Positions 27,501 to 39,500 of a DNA stretch of 64,000 bases are shown in pieces. The notes under the pieces are model-generated. The model was not told where the DNA came from. It worked only from the letters and a program-made list of their open reading frames with translations, and ran no database searches. Every line of letters starts with the position of its first letter. Positions within the stretch are counted from its first letter, which is position 1. Both the position numbers and the translations under genes were made by a program. Origin of the DNA: Penelope pileata (lineage: Eukaryota; Chordata; Aves; Galliformes; Cracidae). The DNA lies in assembly GCA_013396635.1 (NCBI GenBank), contig WBMW01001655.1:167945-231944 (forward strand), read 5' to 3'.

Positions 27501-30500
27501 GGAGTGCAGACTGAAAGAGTTGACCTTTAATTGATCTCTTTGTTAACAAAACTGAGCCGAGCTTCACAATTTGGAGGTTGACTGAATCTTCTTTTGGAGT
27601 ATGTACTTGCTAGTGAATGCTTTTTCAGCTTTCTACACTTCAAGCTGAGAGAAAACTGAAACACGAAGTGCTGTTTCATTTATTGTGTGTCAAAGTAGAC
27701 TGTTCAACTAATTGCATACAGTTCATATAATTGCAATGTTTTCCGGGAACTGAGAGTAAAGATATAAACAAACTAGTGTCAAATTTAATCTGAGTTCATG
27801 TTCTCTTCAAACTCCTGTAAAAAAATATGAACTATTTCAGTTCAATACAATTGGATACAATTGTTTGCATCAGCATGTAAACCCAGGAGTTTACACATAC
27901 ATTTTTAACAACATCTTTGTGTTTAGAAATATTTATGGAAACTATTATGAAAATAGTGCCAAAAGACTCATCTATAATGCAATCAAGGATGATATACTAA
28001 TTGTAAGTAATTTCAATGTTTGAACATAAAAATAAAAGAGCAAATTCTCATTTATGTTAAGACACATAATCACTCATCAGTAGTTATTACTTCCCATCTA
28101 CTCTCAACTTTCTGCTCCGCTTCCTGTTATGCATGACCACTCCTTTCCAAAGAGGTGATCACCCCTCACTACCTGGCTAAGTGGATATAATTATTGTTTT
28201 GATCTTTTTCTAAATCAGGTCTTTGAGGAAAAAAAATCTAAGCCCCAGCTCTATTTTTAATTAAGTGTTCTGGTTTTACAGGACCAGCACATGTAATCAC
28301 AGCCAGTGCCTCTGGCATTCCTCTAACAAAATTAAAAGGCTTTGAAATGCAAATCAGTTATGTGGTTTTAATGCAAGTATGGGGAAAAGCAATGAAAACA
28401 AGTTAAAACATAAGTTGGAATCTAGCTGGTAGAATGAAGAGTGAGTGTCCTTGTGTGGGAGCTGGCTACACAGTGGAAGCAGAGACGTATGAACACCAAT
28501 CCCTCCATTACTATAAGAAGCTTACTTATAGTACTAGTGGCTATTCAGCCTTTTTGAATATATGTTTTTTTCTGTCAGGTCATGACAAATTCCTTCGTTT
28601 GTGGCATCCCTATGTTAATGCTAGGCCTACAGGGAAACTATCAGGACACCAACATAGTATTGTGGAAATTGTGACAAATGAAAAAGATCAGCATGTCATC
28701 AGCCTTACTTTTGCAAAGGTAAAACACTTTTCTTAACTTTGGAAATCAGTGATATAAATGCGAGTAGCAATGTGTTTTTGAGTATATACTTCTGACAGAG
28801 TCTAGTCCTAATCTCATTGCTTATCAGTTACTTTAATTAAAAAGTAGGGTTTTAGCTTAACATTTCCAAATTATTTTATATTGAGAAGCAAGACTAGAAT
28901 TGAAGTATCTGACTTTTTTCTTTCAATATATGCAAAAAGAAAACTTACAATAATAGATATTAACGTTCTGATAGATTCTGTATTACTTTGGCAGCTGCTG
29001 GAATTATGACATAACTGGTATCTGAATGCTTAATTCAGTAGCTATCATCTGCAACAACAACTACTACTTCATTTCCCTTCTCTTTGTCTGAGCCCATCAA
29101 ATCTGTCGGTGGATTTTTTCTTACACTCTATACACCATGTTCAACTCTCACTCTTTTTCTGAATGGTGTTAGTTATGACACAGGGATCAAAAATATTTTC
29201 CATTAACAGAAATACAAGTAACATCAATAATAAAGCTTTTTCAACCATATACTGTGAAATTCTGCTGGAAATCTGTGGGTTTCTTGTAAGTTATTGGTGG
29301 AATCATGGCAGAAGTGCTTTATCTTGTTTGTAAAATTTAGATAGTTCAGGAAAAAATAAAAATTTCTAAAAACCTGTGCAGAAATAATTAGGGAAAATAC
29401 TGGAGGAATAGTTATAAAAAGCTGTGGAACTCTTTCAAGAGTGGTCCTATTCAATATTTTCATTGTTTAGTAATATTCAGTATTTTTATTAACATCTGCA
29501 GTGATGGAATAAATTAACAAATTACCCCAAACTGAATAAGGGTTGCAGGTTATTGGGCAGAAATATTAAAGTTCAGAATGTTCATTAGAATTGAAGGTAT
29601 GATCTGTGGCCAAAGTCAGTTGCCTCCTATAAAGCAATAAGGACTTAATACAGTTAGTCTACAGAGATGAAGTTCATTCAGTCATAGGGGTAGGGGCTGT
29701 TAAAGCTGGAGATGTGGTAGGAAGCAGGTCGTTATCAGAAACAAGAAGATTAAGGCTAGTGGTATAGTGCTTGCACTGAAAGGATGTGTAGCAGTGATAA
29801 CCACTGTCTCTCGCTTAGTATGGAGTGGGAATTCAGAGCTAGAATAGTGAAGGCTAAAGTATCCTGTCTTGTCTACTTGAGTTGTTGATGGAAGTCAACA
29901 AGACAGAACTGTCTCGCCGATTTTGTTAGAACTGCTCCTGTGCTGGATCTAGTTGAATTAGACTGCTAAAGAGAGTTAGGTGAGCAAAATTTGACCCTAC
30001 AAGCTTGAATGCATAAGAACAATCTCAGTTTGTTTGATAATAAATGGGGCTAGGTTAAGGAGTATATCTGCAGCCTTTGTAACACTCTACAGTATCACTT
30101 GTAAACAATACAAAACTTTTATTTTCAATAATCTGTATTTGCTGCAAGTGAAAACAGAGCAAGACCTATATTCAGCCTACACTAATTTCTTTAGTTCTAG
30201 CCAAAAACTGAGATCTAAAGCTTAAGCTACATCAAAAATAAATTTGCAGACCTGTAGTTTTCTGGTTCCTTTTTTTTTTTTTTTTTCCTATGGGTGAATG
30301 AAGAAATAATGGATTTTAAAATGTAAATGAAGTGTATACCTGAAGATTACTTCAAACACTATGTCTAAGGTGAGAGTGCTATATCATTATTCTAAGATTA
30401 ACTGAACATTGACAGGAAGAACACAATTGTTGTTTTGAGCTCTTCCAACCCAAGTATTCATGGGCAATCCTTTAACTTCTTGCTTCTGACACACACACAC

Positions 30501-33500
30501 CTAAATGTCCATTGCAACTGTTGTCTAGAAGTGTTGAGGGTTGTTTCATCTTTGCATTAGGGGTCAGGAAGCTCTATTGTCAGCATACTGGACAGACAGT
30601 GGAGACAGACATACAGAACCTTTACACAATCGCAGTCATTGTATAGCACCCAGTAAATAGACTGCAGACTCATTAGTTTACAACTAAACTCACTGTTGCA
30701 TATTACCCAGTTTAATTTATTTCCAGTATTCCTCCATGACTGGGAAAAAGAAAGTAACTGTATATTTTACCAGGTTAGTGATATTATTTCAGGAAATAAG
30801 TTGAAATGTATATAATTTTGAACTTCAAGAAAGTACTGTCTTGGTAAGGCTCTAGATATAGTACCAGCTGCTGCACCATGTTGCATTAATATGCTTAGAG
30901 CTAAATCCTCCTTGCCTTAGCCTTAAAAGTAATCCCATTGACATCAGTTTGTTCTTGAGTCTTCTAATAACTACAGGGAGTTGCAGTCCTCTGCAGGATC
31001 ACCTTCAGGGATCACAGGACACAAAACTGCACTCTCTGGAGATAACTTACTCTATTAAATAACATGGCAAGCAGAACTGCGGTTTGACCTCTGCTTCATG
31101 CTTGGTGATTTTTGTGTTTGAGAGATCAGACTTTCTGTATGAATTTGTAAGTTTTTCACTTAGAACATGGAACTTTCAATGACACACTGAAATAGGTAAA
31201 GTTTGTAGCAAATAGGGGCAGATTAACTAAACATTTTAACCTAAAATCAGATTTAATTATGGCTTACTCTTCTTGTCTATGTGTTCAGTGAGTGATGTAG
31301 GTAGTGCAACTTCTTTCTGTCCCAGGAGTGACTGGATTTTGAATTTTCCTACACAAATGTTTTTTCAGAGGTTTTTTAAAAGACTTGCAGCATCATTTTT
31401 CTGTCAAGTGGAGGGAACTAATCTTTCCTTTTCAAAAACACATTTTTTCCTTAACTTACCAAAAATATTAACTGGGATGTGAGAGTTTGGAAGCGCTAAA
31501 AAGGAGTTCCACCCTTGAGTGCAATTGAGATATTTTCTTTTGAGAAGTTTTTTAAGGTCATTTCTTTATTTTTTACTAGCAGTATTTCAAAACAATTACC
31601 TTTTTTTTGTATTTTTTTAGTCAGCAAATCCTGGACTTTTTTAGTCCTTTTCTATTCCAGTTAAGTACAGACAAAAGGGGGGCAGAAGAGGGTTCCCTTC
31701 TCCCAAAGTCAAAGATAGTTCAGAGCTTTTAGTATGTTCTGAGATTTAGGGCTTCAAGGAAGTGGTACTTGAGATAAAAGTGTTTATGCACAAATATACA
31801 CATTCAATTTTTTTAAGGGATCACAGAAGGCTTTGACAGGAACTCCCGTTGAATTATTGAGGGAGTCGATTCCCACCTTTGCTCAGAGTCTGTAGAAAAT
31901 CCATCTGCAAATACGGAGTTTTGACACTGGGTTGAAAGATGAAAGATGCAAGATGAGCACTCTAGAACAGAGTGGAGTGATCCAGACTTCAGTCCTGGAA
32001 GGGATAACAGTCTGGTTTGCTAAATCTATTGCAGCAAAGATAGGAGAGAAAGGCAGCATGCATTCCTGAAATGCCCCTATGTCACTGATACCTACTATGT
32101 AAAGAAAGCTGGCCACAACATGGGAACACAGGCAAGAATCCCTGCACCACTACACAATACAACATCCATATGCAAAAGGTATGTCTGTGGGTCAAGGGCA
32201 ATTCTGCTAGTACTAGAACTGATCCAACAAGTTTTTCATTAATGTAAGTCAGTGTCGTAGACAATGTTGCTGTTGTTGAGGTTTTCCTGTAAGAAGGAAA
32301 CAGTGGGAAGAAAGAAAGAAGTCATTTTCAAAAGCAGTTGAAGATCCTTCTCTTTGCATCTTGCCTCCTCTCTTTTTGTTTGCTCAAACATAGTCTATGT
32401 GTGATTTCAGAAGACACAGTCAAGAAGCATTTTGCCTTGAAGAGTATGTTTTCACTGAGCTTCACTGATTCCCGATGTTTGTCAGGCTGCTGTGGGAAGT
32501 TCTCCCATAAATACATGGGACAGTAACAGTTCAATAAAATGTTCCTCAGGCAACTCCCCAGTCACCCCTTAGTTTCAGACTTTCATTTCTGCTCTTTCCT
32601 CGTGAATTCATGCACAGTCGTGTGTTGATGCAGATGAATGGCAGTGACATTATATCACACAGCTATGCTGGTGATGCCTTATGTTGAAGTTACTCATACG
32701 AAACAGCGGTTTATGTAATCTCCCCCCCAAGTGCCCACAGACTGGAAAAAGAGGAAAGCTTGAGTGAAGAGAAGAGACTTATGAATGGCCAGATTTTTGC
32801 TGTCACTTCCAGTGAGTACATATTCTAAACGTGGTATTTGCATTATTGGCTGAACAAACAGCAAAAAACAGAATGAAAGGTTCTTACTTATATTCACTTA
32901 TGCTGTAAAATCATTTTCTCATTGCTGTAATAAAGTAAGATGTCAAACTCACATTTTGATTATTGACAAATTTTACTTGAAAAAGCCATGATACTGTTAA
33001 AATTGTGTGTCTTCAGTTTTATTCTAATTTTTAACAGATCTGGATGATGTTTCCAGAAAGGTCTCTGTTCAATTACTTATTCTTTTCACCTGGCTAGAAT
33101 ATCTCCATAGATACTTTCTTCTGATTAATCTTCCATTCTTAAAACTGTTTTTACACCTTCTAATTGTGCCAGAAATCAGCTTGGAGATCTACCTTCAACA
33201 TTGCCCTAACTTTCTCAGCTTTCATCACCATTTCTTTGTATTTTTCTGGTCTAATTCTTTCAGCTGGATAAACAGTTTCATCATTTTCTCTGTTTAACTG
33301 GTTTTCCTTTTTCAAACATTCTCACTGCCTGTTTCTCCAGAAGGCTCTTTTTGAAGAGTTCAGAAATTGCATGTCTGAGTAAATTTCTGAAATACCATCA
33401 GAAATCTATTACAGAAATATGATGAACATGGCTCTTCTGAATCAGTATTGTTTCCTGTACTTTTCCTTTTTTGTTTTCCTGAAAACAAACAAGGTATTCA

Positions 33501-36500
33501 GGAGAAATTTTCTTTCTTCTTAAAATTCTCAAACACTCATGTATGGATTTCCTTCTGGTGCCAGAAGTGATCTGTTTAAGCACTGCTGTATCTATTTCTT
33601 TTCATTCCTTCTTTTTCTAAGTCTTGCTGGATCCTCTGTACCTTTCTTTAGAATTAGGATACAGATGGAAATTCTAATAATCTCTAAATCTGTGTATCTA
33701 TCTCCCTTTTTGATACTGCATAACTTTGAATTCAATTTCCATCCATTACTCTTATTTTTAATATTTTATACTTTATATTTATATTTTGCAATCAGTGAAT
33801 GGTTTTCTACTTTGTTTCTTTAACAACAATACCTTTTCTATGCTGAGATAGTATTTTAAGTGAAAAGAGAGATTCTTCAACACTTTGTAACATAAAAAGT
33901 AACAAAAAATCATTAATTGTATAATGTATGTTTTCTGGGAAAATCATTAAATCATTCCTGGAAATTGCATTGAACTTTTCAAAGTATTAATGTACACACA
34001 AGTGTTTTCTTGATTATCAAAAACTAGTTTAAGGACAGGGCATACTGCCTGTGGATTGTAATGGGCACACACTATCCATAGTAGAAAGATAAATAGAATT
34101 CCAAATGAAGAAGGGAATAGGATATAAATGTCAAAACTCACAAGCTATGTTTCAGAGAATAACTTGCTGTGTGTCTTTTGGGAAACCATTTGCTTTCTCT
34201 GTTTATAGGTGGAAGGGAATTTTTTTTGTTCCTGAATTAGTTATGTCACAAAAAATTACAGAAATGTTTAAGCTTTTACATGATCAGACAGATGTAAGTG
34301 GAACTCTGCAGAAATCCTTAATATTTAAAAAAAAAAATTGAATCCCAAATTTGCAGAGAAAGTGTTTCTTAGGGTGGCCTTTTTTTTCAAATGAGTTTAT
34401 ATTAAAAAGGGATCAAGATTAAAGAACTGAATTTTCTCAACTGTCAGCAATGAATTTAGCTGCAGCTGTTTTCACTACAAGGCTGACAGATACCATGTTG
34501 TTTCTTCTGCAGGGTTCTTCCTGTCAGACTTCTGAGTAGGTGTTAGGCAAGATGAGATAAAAACCGTTACTTCTTAAGTCAATATTGCAAAACTCAGCCT
34601 TTCTTTGCCTTTTATTTTTAGTAAAATGAAGATAAAGATGCCTTAGGTATTTGTCCAAGTGCATGCTGCCGGCTCATGTTGAGTTTCTCGTCAACAGACC
34701 CCCCCAAATCCTTCTCTTCAGGACTACTCTCAAGCCATTCTCTCCTCAGCCTGTATTGGTGCTTGGGATTGCCCTGACCCAAGTGCAGGACCTTGCATTT
34801 GGCTTTGTTGAACTCCATGAGGTTGGCATGGGCCCACCTCTCAAGCCTGTCCAGGTCCCTCTGGATGGCATCCCTTCCCTCTGGCCTGTCGACCGCACCA
34901 CACAGCTTGGCATCATCTGCAAACTTGCTGAGGGTGCGTTCAATCCCACTGTCCATGTAGCCGACAAAGATGTTAAACAGTACCGGTCCCAGTATCCATC
35001 CCTGAGGAACACCACTCGTCACTGGTCTCCACTTGGACATTGAGCCATTGACCACAACTCTCTGAGTGCGGCCATTCGGCCAGTTCATTTTCCAGCAAGT
35101 ATCTAAGATCCCTTCCAATCTAAGCCATTCTGTGATTCTATGATATGTTTTGGGGATGTAACAGACTTAATAATGTGATTTTCATTGGAGGCTATAGTAT
35201 TTTTGTCATACAAATGAAAAGTAGTTGAAAATCCGATCATGATACAGTATTAAATTTTCTCCCTCCACTGTTCTCTCTAGATTTTTAGAGTGTGGGATCT
35301 ACAGACCCTTTCACTGCTGCAGGTCTTCCATGATCAAGGGAGTCTTGGAGAGATTGAGACCCCTGCTGTTGTATTTGACAATGCTCATGGTACACTTATC
35401 GTAGGTATGTTACTGTAACTAATGTGTGAGAGCATCTCCTTTCTATGTAGGTATCTTCAAAAGTATTGCCTCCTATTTGTTTCCATGGAAACTACAACAG
35501 ATACAGAGAGCACAATAACACTATTTGATAGAGCAAATTCTGAGCTACAAAACGTACTTTTTGAACATAGTCACCACCATTAACTATGCATTTTTGCCAG
35601 TGATGAACAAGAGCCTGCATGCTGCACTCATAAAAGTCTGCACCAGCAGAGATGACCCCTGTGTCACAGCTGCTATGATGGTATCATTGTTAGGGAAGTG
35701 TTGCCCAAGCAGTCCATCTTTCATTGGCCCAAACAGAAATCGGAAGGCACCAAATACAGACTAGACAGTGGGCATGGAAGGACAGTCCAGCCAAGGCTGG
35801 TAGTGTGCTCCACGGTCTTAAAATTGCTATGGAGCTTGGTTTTATCAGCTTGCAAGAGCAAGGTTGTCTGATTCTGGAAGTTTGAGCCTTCAGTTTAGTC
35901 AGCATTGCAATGTAGCAGTCAGAGGTGGCTGACGGTTTGTTCTGGTTCCAGGATATCCAGAAGGATCAACCCTTTCCTATCCCAAAATATAGTGCGCATT
36001 GCTTTACCCAGTGAGGGCTACATCTTGAACTTTTTCTTCAATGGGGAATTCACATGTCACCACTCCACGGGCTGTTGTTTTGAGTCCAGCTTGTAGTGGT
36101 GACACCAAATCTTGTCACCAGTAGTGATGCGATCCAGGAAACTGTCGCCTTCAGCCTTGTATTGGTTCAATATGGCCTGAGAAACTCGAATAAGGTGTTC
36201 TTTCTGTTCTAGCATGAGCATTTGTGGGACCTGCTTGATGCAAATTTTGTGATATTCCAATGTTGCCACTGTCTTTTCCAGCACATTAAAGCTGATATTC
36301 AGCTTCGTACACAGTTTCCTCTTTGTAATCTGCTGATTTGTGTGGATGAGCTGATGCAGATGCTCATCATTTCATGGCGTGACAGCTGTGCATGGCCATC
36401 TAGAACATGGTTTGTCTTTCACATTGCTGTTGCCACTACTGAAACACACCACCCACAGCCTCGCTGTGCTCACATCCACTGTTTGGTCTCCAGAAATGTT

Positions 36501-39500
36501 CAGCAAGTAGCAATGAATGTCAATGGACGCAAATTTTTCCACATGGAGGAATTCAGTTCCACACCTCTGCTTCATACACACTTCCATGTCAAATGCCATT
36601 TTGTCAAATTGCTCCTCTGCTGCCATCTGTCACATGGCAACAAAATGGAACAGGATATTGGCAGGAAGGTTCAACATCTACTGCCATACCACCAACATCT
36701 GCCTCTGACATCATGGGCCAAGAGAATAAAACAAGAGGCATTACTTTCAGAGCAGCCCTCATAGAATGTGGTTTCCTTTATTAGGAAACAGGTTGAATGC
36801 AGGAATAAAGTGTATGAGATGTACACAATACTGGGAGGTGATTGTATTTGCACATTTAGACCACTTTGATGTGAGTCCTGTTATGTTTTGCTAATTTCAA
36901 TATGGAAATATGTATGAAAAAATGCAGTATAGGAGTTGGCAGCAGGAACCAGAGGAAATGAGAAGGGCTTTTGTGAAGGCAAGGTAAACCTTTTTTAGAA
37001 AAAATGAACTACGTATTGTATTCCTTAGCCTCATGCTTTGTTACTCAGCTGCTGATCTTCCTGGACTCTCCCTTTCTTTGGCACCCTCCTTCCATTTGGT
37101 GATCAAAACAGAAAAATATAGTCTCTGTGGAGCCCTCACAAGTGTATTCAAACTCCTTATTTAACTCAGTAGCTACACAGAGCCCCACAATCTGTGATGT
37201 CACAACAGCCACGCTGTCCAATTGATCAGGAATTAAAACTTGTGGGAACTCATCCCAGTGTTTCTTGGCTCTGTTTCTTGACTCCATAGCAAGGATCCTG
37301 GAATGTCTGAGGGCTCAGAGATCTACAGGTGTCAGTAAGTATTTTAGCCTTCTGTATCTAAGGCAGAGAACTTGGATACCAGCAGGCATTGTCTGCCCCA
37401 GAGACATGGTCACTGAAATCCGGGAGTCCTCAGCTTTGAGTGCGTCCTGGAGCTATGGAAGCCTGAGGCTTATCAGGGAAATAAGGTCGGTGTCTCTGGA
37501 GACAGTTTTTTCTGTCCTTGCACCAAGAACAAGGCAAAAGCTTGTAAAATCTGAGAAGATGAACATGAAATGTTTTGCTTTCAGTGTACTGGCGGTTTCT
37601 GCTGAATATTTGTGCCAATAAAACTGTTTTAGAAGCCTGAATATATACACTAGAGTCTGTAAATTGTTATACGTATTTCGGCATTTGCTAAGCATTGCAA
37701 AGCTTAAGAAACTTCATCTTCTAGGCCTTTCACTTAGTGAGACTTTCAAGGCATAATAATATAGGAGTTTTACATAGTTAAGCCCTTGTGAAAATGAGAT
37801 AGCTTTTGCCCTTGTAAACAATTATTGGAGCAGTGCCTAAACATCTGTACAAATCTGGTCCTTGACTCTGCTAACGATTCCATTAAAAGCTTAAGTGAAT
37901 ATCCCCTTGTCCCTGACCAGAGCAAGAGACTAAGGCTGTATGTGGGTAAATTAATCCTTATTGCTATGTACCTGACTTTATGGACCAGATTTTCAGTTAT
38001 TAGTTCACTAACATCCATAAATAATGGCTCACTTTCATGCTCCATTTGAATGCTGTCACAGCTTTCCTTCCCTGTCTTTCTCCAAGCTACTGGCCTGTGT
38101 GCCTGGACTCATGCCAAGAGTTATGCAATTCTATCCTTTGCTGCGTATTCACTGCTGACTGTTGCTCCTCTGCTGTTAGACTGTAGCTATACTGCAATTG
38201 AAATAGGGGTCCGGATTGCAAGCTTGCTTTGTAAAATCCTTGTCCTTTCCTTTGTCTTGTCTTTCCCATTTGCCTTTCTGTCTTTGCAAGCCCTCTGATC
38301 CGAGAGCATTGGAAGGTGAAACTCCATGCAGACCTGCAATGCCTCCTTTAGGAGGATATTGGAGAGACCTCATTGCCTGCAAATAGAATTGTCTTATCTC
38401 TAAAGAAGTGTTTTGAGGCAGAGAAATACTTAGCCATTGTTTGACTGAGTTTTCTCCTTCCAAGAACAAATAATCTCAAGAAACAGACAAGATTCCTTAC
38501 GCTATTCAGAACTCAAATGAACATTACATCTTTCATGAACCTTTCTGTAAAATGTGTATGTTCTCACTTGTCTCACCACATACAGGTTCAACTGTCATTG
38601 ACATTTATCCCCTAACTCACATGATACAAGATACAAAACAGATTCCAAAGACACATCAGAAAAGCATCAATGTTCTGGCTTACAACAGGGCTTTTCACCA
38701 AATCCTTACTATCTGCTCTAAGTCAATACTGAAGGTAAGTGTAAGCTGTCATCCTTTAAACTGAAAAAGAAAAGTTTCAGTTTTTTTTTTATTTATTTGT
38801 TACAAACAAGTTATTAGGCAATTAGTTAAGTGATTGGTGTTTATTAATTAAAGTGTTGGTTTTGTGGCTATTTTTGTGCTAAAATTCTTCAGGGAAGTGG
38901 TAGCCATAATCAGTGGTAGAGCCATAATCAGCTCTGTTGGATTAAATGGCATTAGTTCTGTTAGAAAACTACTTCCCTGACTTACACTGCTAGCACCAAG
39001 GCAGTTTGCAAAGCTTTAGAGGCACGGAATTTAGTTGTGGTTTTATTTCCTCTGGCCATATCTTGGTATGCTTCACTTGTTCTGCAATGGAGTAACATAG
39101 CAACAGTAGTGAAAGTCCATTGGCTGCTTAGTACCTGAAAAAGAAAATTTTAAATGCCATGATGTCAAATATGCATCCAAACAATAATTCATGCAAGCGC
39201 AATTACACACCGTTCTTTGATTCAGAAGACATATATGATGAGCATCTCTTTAATATAGGAAGTGCAAACACTTCAATGTAGGAAGTCCCAGTCAGCTTAG
39301 TGGGATATAGAAGTGTACATTGGATGTTCTATGGATTGACATAAAACATGAAGAATGGCACTTCGTAAAAACAGGACTATGTACAAGATGCTGCTCTCAG
39401 ATAAAAAGATTCTTTAACTAAAATTGAAAGTTTTTATGGTACATACAGTGTGGTTAAACTACAGAATCTGACTTTTTATCATCTTGTTATTCTTTTTTTC

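Larger units (their letters stand above)
21573..28578. other. WDR64 intron 9
   Basis: A 7-kb intron holding an ancient-repeat-like stretch (22884-22990) and two CR1 copies in opposite orientations (24915-25449 and 26334-26900). The open frames near 21809-22316 are overlapping and domain-free. Confidence 0.7.
28719..35280. other. WDR64 intron 10
   Basis: A 6.6-kb intron. A rearranged CR1 lies at its 3' end (34655-35145), and there is a T-run at about 30270-30287. Nothing else is recognisable; the open frames at 33539 and 32328 are short and domain-free. Confidence 0.6.
35405..38585. other. WDR64 intron 11
   Basis: It holds the near-complete mariner (35446-36761), starting only 42 bp after exon 11. 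An unexplained block at about 37045-38300 has several overlapping open frames on both strands. Confidence 0.7.

Noticed and set aside
34651..35043. 130-codon + frame
   Set aside because: It is the antisense shadow of the CR1 reverse-transcriptase fragment.
36222..36764. 180-codon + frame
   Set aside because: It lies antisense to the mariner transposase and has no domain of its own.
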